Numbered from the stretch's first letter, positions 5,087-10,930 are shown. The stretch: 10,930 nt of DNA from JBKQVT01 sp052139835 (GCA_052139835.1 JBKQVT010000040.1:1-10930), one strand, 5' to 3'. Notes: generated by a model not told the origin, from the sequence alone. A program made the numbers and translations.

Positions 5087-6528
5087 ATTGGAAAAGCCTC
5101 CGGACTGCGTCCGGGGGGTTGTGTCTGCGCGCTTGCCGTCGTAATCGCCTTGATGATTTCCTCGAGGTCGTTGGCCACGGCGACCGGCCGGTTGGCAAAG
5201 GCCGCGCGGCGGACGCCCCGGCTGCCCAACACCTGGGCAAACTGCCGCTGGTCGGCCGCGTGGTAGGCGACCGTCGCGGCGGGGTCCTTGAGTTGATGAC
5301 CGGTAAGGATGCAAACCACGCGCTGGTCCGGCCCGATGACCCCCTCGGCCAGTAGCCGCTTGGCGCCGGCGACGCTGGCCGCGCTGGCGGGCTCGCATCC
5401 CAGTCCGCCAGCGCCGACCTGGGCCTTGGCGTCGAGGATCTCTTCGTCGCTCGCCTCGCGCACCACGCCCCCGCACCACTCCAGCGCCCGCAGACACTTC
5501 AGCAGGTTGACCGGGCGGTTGATTTCAATGGCGCTGGCGATGGTGGAGGCGCGGCGATGCTCCGCTTCCATTTCGGCGTAGAAGCGCTCGATGAGCGCGG
5601 CGTCCACCGCGCCGCCGTTCCAACAGAGGCCGCGGCGCTCGACGAGCTGGAACAGCGTATCGGCCCCGACGGCATTGATCACCGCCAGCCGCGGGATGCG
5701 GTCGATCAGACCCAATTCGTGCAGCTCGTGGAAGGCCTTGCCGAAGGCGCTGGAGTTGCCCAGGTTGCCGCCGGGGACGACGATCCAGTCGGGCACTTCC
5801 CAGCGCAGGCCCTCCAGCACCCGGTACATGATCGTCTTCTGCCCTTCCAAGCGGAAGGGATTGACGCTGTTGACGAGGTAGATGTCCAGTTGCTTGCAGA
5901 CTTCCTGCACGCGGGCCATGGCGTCGTCGAAGTCGCCGCCGATCTGCACCGTCAGGGCGCCGAAGTCGAGGGCCTGCGCGAGCTTGCCGGCGGCGATCTT
6001 CCCCGAACCGATAAAGATAATCGCCTTCATCAGCCGCGTGACCGCGCAGTACAGGGCCAGCGAGGCGCTGGTGTTGCCGGTCGAGGCGCAGGCGGCCCGG
6101 CTGGCGCCGACGAGCCGGGCGTGGCTGAAGGCGGCCGCCATGCCGTTGTCCTTGAAGCTGCCCGAGGGGTTCAACCCTTCGTATTGCAGGTGGAGCCGGC
6201 CCGGCCGCAGGCCGACGTAGCCGCCCACCGTCGCCGACTCGGCCAACAGCGTCTGACCCTCGCCCACGGTGACGCAGCGCTCCAGGGGCACGAAGGGGAG
6301 CAGTTCGTGGAAGCGCCACACGCCGCTAGCGCAGAAGGGATCGGCTCGGCGCGACCATTTTCCTTCCCAAGCCCGTAGCGACTTCGGCACCGGCAACCGC
6401 TGCCAGTCGTAGGCCACGTCCAGCAGGCCGCCGCATCGTCCGCAGGAGACGCGGACTTCGTCGACGGCGTAGGTGGCCCTGCAGCGGGGCGATATACAGC
6501 GTTGAAAACAGGGGTCTGTGTCAGAAAT
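5074..6528 (-). CDS. thrC: Threonine synthase ThrC (zinc-ribbon type), probable ATT start
   Basis: This PLP enzyme converts O-phosphohomoserine to threonine. From 6528 the frame gives 484 residues. An N-terminal zinc ribbon is clear: Cys11, Cys16, Cys29 and Cys32 in CISPRC and CGRC, followed by LLDVAYDW, a typical opening for this class. The PLP lysine is Lys126 in NPSGSFKD, and PGGNLGN binds the cofactor phosphate. Other conserved blocks are GEGQTLL, ACASTGNTSASLA and VNSVNPFRLEGQKT. The first canonical start codon in frame is GTG at 6417, which would delete the ribbon; the frame stays open upstream to a TAA at 6577-6579 with no ATG, GTG or TTG. ATT at 6528 is proposed because it lies 10 bases after GGAG and gives a plausible N-terminus. 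The C-terminus ends Pro-Gly-Pro-stop, supplied by the heptad repeat. dapB follows 29 bases on. Confidence 0.9.
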   Translation of the reverse strand: MSDTDPCFQRCISPRCRATYAVDEVRVSCGRCGGLLDVAYDWQRLPVPKSLRAWEGKWSRRADPFCASGVWRFHELLPFVPLERCVTVGEGQTLLAESATVGGYVGLRPGRLHLQYEGLNPSGSFKDNGMAAAFSHARLVGASRAACASTGNTSASLALYCAVTRLMKAIIFIGSGKIAAGKLAQALDFGALTVQIGGDFDDAMARVQEVCKQLDIYLVNSVNPFRLEGQKTIMYRVLEGLRWEVPDWIVVPGGNLGNSSAFGKAFHELHELGLIDRIPRLAVINAVGADTLFQLVERRGLCWNGGAVDAALIERFYAEMEAEHRRASTIASAIEINRPVNLLKCLRALEWCGGVVREASDEEILDAKAQVGAGGLGCEPASAASVAGAKRLLAEGVIGPDQRVVCILTGHQLKDPAATVAYHAADQRQFAQVLGSRGVRRAAFANRPVAVANDLEEIIKAITTASAQTQPPGRSPEAFPIPGP

Positions 6529-6590
6529 GTTCTTTTCGCTCCGTGGTCGCCACGTCTCCTTGGCGGGCCTTGCACTTTAATAAATACCAT

Positions 6591-6619
6591 AATCTAGAGG
6601 CACGGGGGTCGGCAAGCAA
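6591..6619 (-). promoter_or_regulatory. Possible thrC promoter
   Basis: On the minus strand TTGCTT (6614-6619) and TAGATT (6591-6596) are separated by 17 bases, inside the only AT-rich patch of this spacer. The predicted transcription start is near 6584, about 55 bases before the proposed ATT start of thrC. That would exclude the out-of-frame ATG at 6588-6590 as an initiator. Both boxes are only partial matches. Confidence 0.4.
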
Positions 6620-6670
6620 GCCGGGGAGGCAGATCGGGTGGTAAGTCGAATTCCTCCATGGGGTAAGGGG

Positions 6671-6698
6671 CGGCCGGGCCGTCGCGATGCCCCGGCCG
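6671..6698. promoter_or_regulatory. GC hairpin/dyad just upstream of the dksA-like promoter
   Basis: CGGCCGGG (6671-6678) and CCCGGCCG (6691-6698) form a perfect 8-bp inverted repeat with a 12-base loop. It ends 14 bases before the -35 box of the dksA-like promoter. No T-run follows on either strand, so a terminator is unlikely. It could be an operator or UP-side site. In GC-rich DNA such a dyad can also arise by chance. Confidence 0.4.
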
Positions 6699-6712
6699 AC
6701 GGGGGTCACGGT

Positions 6713-6741
6713 TTGACAAGATTTTCCCCCCCGTTTACAAT
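6713..6741 (+). promoter_or_regulatory. Near-consensus sigma70 promoter for the dksA-like gene and lspA
   Basis: TTGACA (6713-6718) is a perfect -35 box. After exactly 17 bases comes TACAAT (6736-6741), which matches the -10 consensus at 5 of 6. The predicted transcript starts around 6748, leaving a leader of about 55 bases before the ATG at 6803. This is the strongest promoter match in the window and suggests high constitutive expression. Confidence 0.8.
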
Positions 6742-6791
6742 GAGAAGTCTGTGATATTGCCAAAGGGAGCCAGCAGAAGAAAACCCACCTG

Positions 6792-6797
6792 AGGGAG
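6792..6797 (+). promoter_or_regulatory. Shine-Dalgarno site of the dksA-like gene
   Basis: AGGGAG ends 5 bases before the ATG at 6803. It is one of the few clear ribosome-binding sites in the window and supports that start. Confidence 0.6.
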
Positions 6798-6802
6798 ACC
6801 CA

Positions 6803-7177
6803 ATGACCAGCGACGATATGGGTTACTACCGGGAGCGACTCCTCGCCTTGCGAGCCCGACTGCGGAGCGACGTGGATCAGCTTGCCGACGCCGCCTTGAA
6901 GAAGAGCCGCTCGGAGGCCAACGGCGACCTGTCCAGCATGCCCATCCACATGGCCGACATCGGCAGCGACAACTTCGAGCAGGAGTTCACCCTCAGCTTG
7001 ATGGAGAACGATGGCGCCGCCTTGGAGAAGATCGAATCCTCGCTGGAGCGGATCGAAGAAGGCAGCTACGGCAAGTGCGAAGAGTGCGGTGCGAAGATTC
7101 CCAAGAGCCGGCTCAACGCCATCCCTTACGCGACCCATTGCGTGAAGTGCGCCTCGCAGCAGGAAGGCGCGGCGTGA
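6803..7177 (+). CDS. DksA/TraR-family zinc-finger regulator
   Basis: This 124-residue cytoplasmic protein has the standard layout of short DksA/TraR proteins. Residues of about 7-90 are a charged, predominantly coiled-coil helical hairpin. A C-terminal four-cysteine zinc finger follows: CEEC (92-95) and CVKC (113-116), 17 residues apart, in the typical GKCEECGAKIPKSRL context. DksA-type proteins bind the RNA polymerase secondary channel and, with or without ppGpp, change initiation at rRNA and amino-acid promoters. The hairpin tip around HMADIGSDNFEQE (49-61) has acidic residues Asp52 and Asp56, but differs from the E. coli DksA tip, so a polymerase role is probable rather than shown. It has a strong promoter and a good Shine-Dalgarno. 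lspA follows after 47 bases in the same direction and is probably co-transcribed. The symbol dksA is withheld because the subfamily is uncertain. Confidence 0.88.
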   Translation: MTSDDMGYYRERLLALRARLRSDVDQLADAALKKSRSEANGDLSSMPIHMADIGSDNFEQEFTLSLMENDGAALEKIESSLERIEEGSYGKCEECGAKIPKSRLNAIPYATHCVKCASQQEGAA

Positions 7178-7212
7178 ACCCGCACCGGCCGCCGGTTCGT
7201 AACAACCTCAAT

Positions 7213-7218
7213 TAAGGA
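7213..7218 (+). promoter_or_regulatory. Shine-Dalgarno site of lspA
   Basis: TAAGGA ends 6 bases before the ATG at 7225. It fixes the lspA start and shows that this organism uses ribosome-binding sites at some genes. Confidence 0.65.
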
Positions 7219-7224
7219 ACGGCC

Positions 7225-7782
7225 ATGAAGGCGGTTCCCCCCAGTCGCTGGCTCATTTTCTTCGCGATCGTCGCCGGTGGCTGCGCTGCGGACCTGGCGA
7301 CCAAGCGCTGGATGTTCGACTGGCTGGGGATGCCCGGCCAAGGCCGCGGCATCTGGTGGGCGTGGAAAGACGTCTGCGGTTTCCAGACGAGCCTCAACGA
7401 AGGGGCTCTGTTCGGCCTGGGCCAGGGTGGAGTGCCGGTCTTCGCCGCCCTTTCCGTGGCCGCCGCGGTGGCGATCTTCTGCTGGTTGTTTCTCGCCGGC
7501 GCCGCGAGCGACCGCTTCCTGACCCTCGCGCTGGGTTGCGTCACCGCCGGCATCCTCGGCAACCTCTACGACCGGCTGGGCCTGCCGGGTCTGCGGTGGA
7601 TCGCCAATCCGCCCCATCACGTGGGCGATCCGGTCCATGCCGTCCGCGACTGGATCCTGGTGATGATCGGGCCCTGGCACTGGCCGAACTTCAACGTCGC
7701 CGACAGTCTCCTGGTCTGCGGCGCCGCGCTGCTGGTGTGGCACTCCTTCACGCTGAAGCCCAAGCCGCCCCAGCCGGCGTGA
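7225..7782 (+). CDS. lspA: Lipoprotein signal peptidase (signal peptidase II) LspA
   Basis: This 185-residue membrane aspartyl protease removes signal peptides from diacylglyceryl-modified prolipoproteins. Four hydrophobic segments are visible: about 9-25, 70-92, 98-114 and 157-174. TSLNEGALFGLG (55-66) is the conserved N-x-G-A-x-F motif. The catalytic aspartates are Asp116 in GNLYDRL and Asp160 in NFNVADS. These are 44 residues apart, compared with roughly 18-19 in the E. coli and P. aeruginosa enzymes. The extra segment is polar and His/Pro/Trp-rich (PGLRWIANPPHHVGDP) and should lie in the periplasmic loop near the active site. A short C-terminal tail rich in Lys and Pro ends the protein. 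It follows the dksA-like gene by 47 bases with its own good Shine-Dalgarno, and converges on recG, leaving 80 bases between the stops. Confidence 0.95.
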   Translation: MKAVPPSRWLIFFAIVAGGCAADLATKRWMFDWLGMPGQGRGIWWAWKDVCGFQTSLNEGALFGLGQGGVPVFAALSVAAAVAIFCWLFLAGAASDRFLTLALGCVTAGILGNLYDRLGLPGLRWIANPPHHVGDPVHAVRDWILVMIGPWHWPNFNVADSLLVCGAALLVWHSFTLKPKPPQPA

Positions 7783-7784
7783 CC

Positions 7785-7807
7785 GCACTGCGAAACCGCA
7801 AGCGTGC
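7785..7807 (+). terminator. Weak hairpin after lspA
   Basis: GCAC-TGCG pairs with CGCA and, after a 3-base bulge, GTGC, around an AAAC loop, 2 bases after the lspA stop. No T-run follows directly, only a pyrimidine-rich heptad tract from 7820. It may help end or stabilise the lspA transcript; evidence is thin. Confidence 0.25.
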
Positions 7808-7819
7808 CGCCACCCGGCC

Positions 7820-7854
7820 CTTATCCTTCATCCTTCATCCTCCATCCTTTATCG
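7820..7854 (+). repeat. Heptanucleotide tandem repeat between lspA and recG (5 copies, TTCATCC type)
   Basis: There are five units of 7 bases in register, with consensus TTCATCC; the second and third copies are identical. A degraded sixth follows to 7861, and the recG stop lies at 7863-7865. Like the CCCTNNN repeats it is pyrimidine-rich on the sense strand of the upstream gene (lspA) and can be written as YCCTNNN. Unlike them it lies between convergent stops and does not precede a start codon. Confidence 0.75.
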
Positions 7855-7862
7855 TTCCTTTC

Positions 7863-9950
7863 TCACCCCACGTCGCCCAACTCCAACGCCTTGCCGTAAC
7901 GCCCCAGCGTCATCCGCCGCAAGAGGGCGTGCTCCGCGGCGGAGAGGTCCGGATCGGCGGAGACCAACTCGCGGGCGTCGCGGCGGGCCTCTTCCAACAG
8001 CGGCATGTCGCGCGACAAATCGGCGATCCGCAGCGGCGGCAGGCCGTGCTGCTTCGTGCCCAGCAGTTCGCCCGGCCCCCGCAATTGAAAATCCTTTTCG
8101 GCCAGTTGGAAGCCGTCGCTGGTCTCGACGAAGGCCTTCAGGCGCTGCTGGGCCTCGTCGCTCTGCGGCTCGGCGAACACGCAGCAGAAGCCGGGGAACT
8201 TCCCCCGCCCGATCCTCCCCCGCAACTGGTGAAGCTGCGCCAGACCGAAGCGCTGCCCCCCCTCGATCGTCATCAAGGTGGCGTTGGGCACATCCACGCC
8301 CACCTCGACCACCGCGGTGCAGACCAGCGCCTGAATGTGGCCGGCGCGGAAGGCGTCCATGACGTCGTCCTTTTCGGCCGCGGTCATCCGCCCGTGGATC
8401 AGGCCCAGGCGAAAGGCCTCCAACTCGCCGTTGGCCAGTTCCTCGTAGGTCTCCTCGAGGCTGACGGCGGCGAACTGGTCCGACTCCTCGACCAGCGGCG
8501 TGACCACGTAGCCCTGCCGCCCCTCGCGGAGCTTCTTGCGGAAGAATTCCCACCAGCGGCCGCGCTGCTCCTCCGTGGCCAGGTAGGTGTGCACCGGCTG
8601 GCGGCCCGGCGGGCTTTCCCGCAAAACCGAAGTGTCCAGGTCGCCGAAGAGCGTCATGGCCACCGTCCGCGGGATGGGCGTGGCCGTCATCACCAGGTAA
8701 TGCGGATCCAGCCCGGCGTGCTTCAGGATCGCCCGCTGCCGCACGCCGAATTTGTGCTGCTCGTCGATCACCACCAGGCCCAGGCGGGCGAATTGCACGT
8801 CTTCCTGGATCACCGCCTGCGTACCTATAACCAGGTCGATCTCGCCGGCGGCGATCTGCTCCAGCACGGCGGCCCGCTGCTTGGCCGGCATCCCGCCGCT
8901 GAACTGCACGCGGCGAACCTGGCTGGCGGAGAGCAATTTCTCGACCGTCAGGGCATGTTGCCGGGCGAGCACCTCCGTGGGGGCCATGAGCACGGCCTGG
9001 TAGTGATGGGCCACCGCCAGCAGCATGGCATACAAGGCCACCACCGTCTTGCCGCTCCCCACGTCGCCTTGCAAGAGGCGGTTCATCGGCAGCGGCCGCC
9101 GCATGTCGGCGGCAATCTCGGCGATCGCCTGCTGCTGCCCGGCCGTCAGCTCGAAGGGGACAAGCCGGCGGATGCGGGCGTCGATCTGGGCGGTCGCCTC
9201 CAGGGGCGGGGCCTGCCGCCCGGCTTGTTGCTGTCGTTTCAAGGCCAAGGCAAGCTGCAGGATAAACAATTCCTGGTAGACCAGCCGCCGCCGCGCCCGG
9301 TCGAGCCGCTGCCGGTCGGCGGGAAAATGAACCTCAGGCAGCGCCTGGCCAAGCGGCCAGAGGTCGTGGGCCTCCAAGAACTCCGCCGGAAAAACCTCCT
9401 CCAACAGCCCCACGTGAGCGTCCAACGCCTCGCGGACGATCCGCCGCAGTTGCCATTGCTGCAAGCCTTCGGTCAAGGGATAGACGGGGAGGATCTTGCC
9501 CACCGGCTCGTCTTCCTCCTCGGCGAGGGTTTCCACGCGGGGGTGGCTCATTTCCCAAACCAGGCCGTTCATCTTGGGCTTGCCCGAGACCAGCACCCGC
9601 TGGCCGAATGCGAAGCGATCGCGCATAAAGGGCTGGTTGAACCAGAGGGCGCGGAGGTGGCCGCCGGCGGCGCGGATCGACACGCCCAGCACGCAGCCGC
9701 CGCTTGCGGTGCTGCGGATGTCGATGTCGTCGACGGTGCCGCGGACGCTTTGCAGTTTCCCCTCTTCCAACTGCGGCACGTCGCGCTGGTCAGTGAGGTC
9801 CTGGTAGGTGCGGGGAAAGAAGAAGAGCAGGTCGCGGACGGTCCGCAGGCCGAGCCGCTCGAGCAGTTCGGCCCGCTGCGGCCCGACGCCTTTGAGGAAT
9901 TCGACCGGGGTGAGCAGTCGCTCCCGCGGCGGCTTTTCGGGGGTGGTCAT
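7863..9950 (-). CDS. recG: ATP-dependent DNA helicase RecG
   Basis: This 695-residue protein has about the length of E. coli RecG. RecG remodels stalled replication forks and branch-migrates Holliday junctions. The N-terminal part includes FLKGVGPQRAELLERLGLRTVRDLL (18-42) and a wedge/OB domain at about 60-150. Helicase motifs follow in order: LTAGQQQAI (268-276); Walker A GDVGSGKT (295-302); APTEVLA (323-329); DEQH (396-399); TATPIPRT (422-429); VEVGVDVPNA (548-557); QLRGRIGRG (575-583). The QLRGPGELLGTKQHG block (622-636) is characteristic of RecG near its C-terminus. The ATG at 9950 gives the complete N-terminus. No Shine-Dalgarno precedes it, and a predicted -10 box ends only 7 bases upstream, so the mRNA may be leaderless. 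It is convergent with lspA and divergent from the ATC-hydrolase-like gene. Confidence 0.97.
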   Translation of the reverse strand: MTTPEKPPRERLLTPVEFLKGVGPQRAELLERLGLRTVRDLLFFFPRTYQDLTDQRDVPQLEEGKLQSVRGTVDDIDIRSTASGGCVLGVSIRAAGGHLRALWFNQPFMRDRFAFGQRVLVSGKPKMNGLVWEMSHPRVETLAEEEDEPVGKILPVYPLTEGLQQWQLRRIVREALDAHVGLLEEVFPAEFLEAHDLWPLGQALPEVHFPADRQRLDRARRRLVYQELFILQLALALKRQQQAGRQAPPLEATAQIDARIRRLVPFELTAGQQQAIAEIAADMRRPLPMNRLLQGDVGSGKTVVALYAMLLAVAHHYQAVLMAPTEVLARQHALTVEKLLSASQVRRVQFSGGMPAKQRAAVLEQIAAGEIDLVIGTQAVIQEDVQFARLGLVVIDEQHKFGVRQRAILKHAGLDPHYLVMTATPIPRTVAMTLFGDLDTSVLRESPPGRQPVHTYLATEEQRGRWWEFFRKKLREGRQGYVVTPLVEESDQFAAVSLEETYEELANGELEAFRLGLIHGRMTAAEKDDVMDAFRAGHIQALVCTAVVEVGVDVPNATLMTIEGGQRFGLAQLHQLRGRIGRGKFPGFCCVFAEPQSDEAQQRLKAFVETSDGFQLAEKDFQLRGPGELLGTKQHGLPPLRIADLSRDMPLLEEARRDARELVSADPDLSAAEHALLRRMTLGRYGKALELGDVG

Positions 9951-9957
9951 GGGACGT

Positions 9958-9987
9958 ATTGTACACCGCGGCGCGGGCGGCGGTTAA
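9958..9987 (-). promoter_or_regulatory. Predicted recG promoter giving a leaderless mRNA
   Basis: On the minus strand TTAACC (9982-9987) and TACAAT (9958-9963) are 18 bases apart. The -10 box matches 5 of 6 and the -35 box 4 of 6. With 7 bases between the -10 box and the recG ATG, the expected transcript start coincides with the start codon. Confidence 0.5.
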
Positions 9988-9996
9988 GGGTATACA

Positions 9997-10076
9997 GGGG
10001 ACTGTCCCGATTTTCGCGGTGCGAAGGCTGCCGCTCTTGAAATCGCCGCCGCCGCCGCGAAAATGGGACTGTCCCC
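9997..10076. repeat. REP-like imperfect inverted repeat upstream of recG
   Basis: The left arm (9997-10019) and right arm (10055-10076) are reverse complements over 22-23 bases, with one unpaired base and one mismatch. Each arm contains the small palindrome GGGACTGTCCC or its right-arm counterpart, plus ATTTTCGCGG or its complement. The 35-base interior includes a short GCC run. The arms are nearly symmetric, as in extragenic palindromes mobilised by Y1/RAYT transposases, but no transposase is present in the window. It occupies most of the spacer between recG and the next gene without overlapping either promoter's -10 box. Confidence 0.75.
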
Positions 10077-10122
10077 CTCGTGCCGCCCCCACGGCAGGAG
10101 GAAGACCGTCTCGCGGCCCGGC

Positions 10123-10150
10123 TTGCCGTTTGGCAGGAAGCGAATATGAT
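10123..10150 (+). promoter_or_regulatory. Predicted promoter of the ATC-hydrolase-like gene
   Basis: TTGCCG (10123-10128) and TATGAT (10145-10150) are separated by 16 bases. The -10 box matches 5 of 6. The transcript would start near 10157, with a leader of about 38 bases before the ATG at 10195. Confidence 0.5.
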
Positions 10151-10181
10151 GGTGGTAACAACCCGGCCCCGCTTGAACTAT

Positions 10182-10186
10182 GGAGA
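10182..10186 (+). promoter_or_regulatory. Shine-Dalgarno site of the ATC-hydrolase-like gene
   Basis: GGAGA lies 8 bases before the ATG at 10195. It favours that ATG over the in-frame ATG at 10180, which overlaps this site and has no ribosome-binding site of its own. Confidence 0.55.
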
Positions 10187-10194
10187 AAACCGCC

Positions 10195-10686
10195 ATGTCG
10201 GAAGCACAGCTTCGCAGTGAACTGGTCGAATCGTTTAAGAATCGGGCGATCATCTACCACTTGATCTTCGACGAGATGCGGCGCGAGTTCGGCGCCGAGA
10301 AGGCCGAGGCGGTGATGGGCCGGGCGCTCCGCCGGAGGGGAGAACAGAAGGGGCGGGAGAAGTACGGCCGCTTCGCCCCCGGCGACCTCTCGGGAGTGAA
10401 GCGGACTTTCCTCTCCGGCTCCGCCGACGGCGGACGGCTCTTCCAACCCGAGGTGACCCACGAGGACGCCGCCGCGCTGGACATCCTGCAGCGGAAGTGT
10501 CCGCTGCAGGAGGCCTGGCAGGAGATGGGACTGCCGGACGACGAGATCGCCACGCTCTGCCGGATCGCCTCGCAGATCGACTTCGGCACGTTCGGGGCGG
10601 CCGGTTTCGACTTTTCCCTGGACAGTTGGCAGCCCGACCGCGAGGGCTGCTGCTACCTGCACATCCGGCCGGGGAAAGTAAAGTGA
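10195..10686 (+). CDS. L-2-amino-thiazoline-4-carboxylate (ATC) hydrolase-family protein
   Basis: This 163-residue soluble protein has no signal peptide or membrane segment. The N-terminal helix pattern FKNRAIIYHLIFDEMRREFG (14-33) followed by GAEKAEAVMGRALRRRGEQKGR is characteristic of the ATC hydrolase family, named after a Pseudomonas enzyme that opens 2-aminothiazoline-4-carboxylate on the way to cysteine. The second half has CPLQEAW (102-108), a single Cys122, and the end motif GFDFSLD-x(8)-GCCYLHI with Cys152/Cys153. These conserved cysteines fit a catalytic or metal role. Most family members have no proven function, so the cysteine-pathway activity is only a possibility. It has its own promoter and Shine-Dalgarno, is divergent from recG, and is followed closely by a DUF2461 gene, probably in the same transcript. 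Confidence 0.8.
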   Translation: MSEAQLRSELVESFKNRAIIYHLIFDEMRREFGAEKAEAVMGRALRRRGEQKGREKYGRFAPGDLSGVKRTFLSGSADGGRLFQPEVTHEDAAALDILQRKCPLQEAWQEMGLPDDEIATLCRIASQIDFGTFGAAGFDFSLDSWQPDREGCCYLHIRPGKVK

Positions 10687-10703
10687 GGCTGGCGGAACTC
10701 CCC

Positions 10704-10930
10704 ATGACGAAGTTCGAGAAGTTCCAGCCCACGCTTTTCCAGTTCCTGGAGCAGTTGGCCGACAACAACAACCGGCCCTGGTTCCAGGAGAACAAGGGGC
10801 GGTACGAGCGCGATGTCCTGGAGCCCGCGATGGCCTTCATCCGCGCCTTCCAGCCGCGTCTGAAGCGGATTTCCCCCTACTTCGCGGCCAGCGACCGGCG
10901 GGTGGGCGGCTCGCTGATGCGGGTCTACCG
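10704..10930 (+). CDS. DUF2461 (TIGR02453-type) family protein, 5' part
   Basis: The first 75 codons are present; the gene runs off the window. The start MTKFEKFQPTLFQFLEQL, then NNNRPWFQENKGRYERDVLEP and, near the edge, GGSLMRVYR, matches the conserved N-terminal half of the DUF2461 family. In that family the F-L-x-x-L, N-N-x-x-x-W-F and G-S-L-x-R-x-Y-R patterns recur. The biochemical function of the family is not established. The ATG at 10704 lies 17 bases after the stop of the ATC-hydrolase-like gene. An in-frame GTG at 10683 overlaps that stop as GTGA and would add seven residues; the ATG fits the family N-terminus better, though its ribosome-binding site is weak. Confidence 0.85.
   Translation, partial: MTKFEKFQPTLFQFLEQLADNNNRPWFQENKGRYERDVLEPAMAFIRAFQPRLKRISPYFAASDRRVGGSLMRVY

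Noticed and set aside
6171..6590. 139-codon minus-strand frame starting with ATG at 6590, overlapping the thrC 5' end
   Set aside because: It is in a different frame from the zinc ribbon and catalytic domain and its product is Arg/Pro/Ala-rich. It is kept only as a possible clue to a frameshift near the thrC start.
6594..6659. 21-codon minus-strand frame starting with ATG GAG GAA in the thrC/dksA spacer
   Set aside because: It has no SD site, ends inside the possible thrC promoter, and is too short to support as a gene.
7184..7196. ACCGG-CCG-CCGGT hairpin between the dksA-like gene and lspA
   Set aside because: It is only 5 bp with a tight loop and no T-run; expected by chance at this GC content, and the gene pair looks co-transcribed.
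7356..10040. Very long open frame (894 codons) on the plus strand opposite recG
   Set aside because: It is antisense to a complete, motif-rich RecG and lspA; its translation is low-complexity with His/Gln/Gly/Leu runs and no domain. Long empty antisense frames are common in GC-rich DNA.
10180..10194. ATG at 10180 as start of the ATC-hydrolase-like gene
   Set aside because: It overlaps the GGAGA ribosome-binding site of the ATG at 10195 and has no site of its own.
1..10930. CRISPR arrays, tRNA/rRNA genes, prophage or defence islands
   Set aside because: No spaced direct repeats of CRISPR type, no cloverleaf or rRNA signatures, and all genes with recognisable products are metabolic, regulatory or repair genes.

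Overview
This is a GC-rich window packed with genes on both strands and short spacers. It looks like a chromosomal segment of a planctomycete, most likely of the Pirellulales type. That placement is an inference: it rests on the protein style of the ThrC, LspA and short DksA-like genes, on several genes lacking Shine-Dalgarno sites, and on repeat-bearing spacers. No marker RNA gene is present to prove it.

Layout, left to right. Positions 1-141 hold the C-terminus of ThiC (thiamin pyrimidine synthesis), followed by a twin palindrome. Next comes a plus-strand run: a secreted beta-helix glycosidase-like protein (220-1911), a spinster-type MFS transporter with its own promoter (1970-3298) and a ROK sugar kinase (3321-4283). 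Together these could form a small 'cut, import, phosphorylate' sugar module. On the minus strand lie thrC (5074-6528) and dapB (4253-5044), both in aspartate-family amino-acid synthesis and probably co-transcribed. dapB overlaps the end of the ROK gene tail to tail by 31 bases. A 274-base divergent spacer (6529-6802) carries a near-consensus promoter for a DksA/TraR-type regulator (6803-7177) and lspA (7225-7782). recG (7863-9950) converges on lspA from the minus strand. The spacer 9951-10194 contains a REP-like inverted repeat and two predicted promoters. The window ends with an ATC-hydrolase-family gene (10195-10686) and the start of a DUF2461 gene (10704 onward).

The most unusual signal is in the spacers. 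At the MFS/ROK and thrC/dapB junctions the same heptanucleotide tandem repeat (CCCTNNN, 5 and 6 copies) is inserted in the same orientation. In both places its second copy supplies the upstream gene's TGA, so both upstream proteins end Pro-Gly-Pro-stop. In both places the last copy ends flush with the downstream ATG. The leader carries an anti-SD-like CCTCC instead of a ribosome-binding site, and the opposite strand has G-quadruplex potential. A related heptad tract (TTCATCC) lies between lspA and recG. A second point of note is that thrC has no ATG, GTG or TTG before its conserved zinc ribbon, and an ATT start is the best candidate.

No phage, CRISPR, toxin-antitoxin or obvious defence system was seen. 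No RNA gene was seen either.
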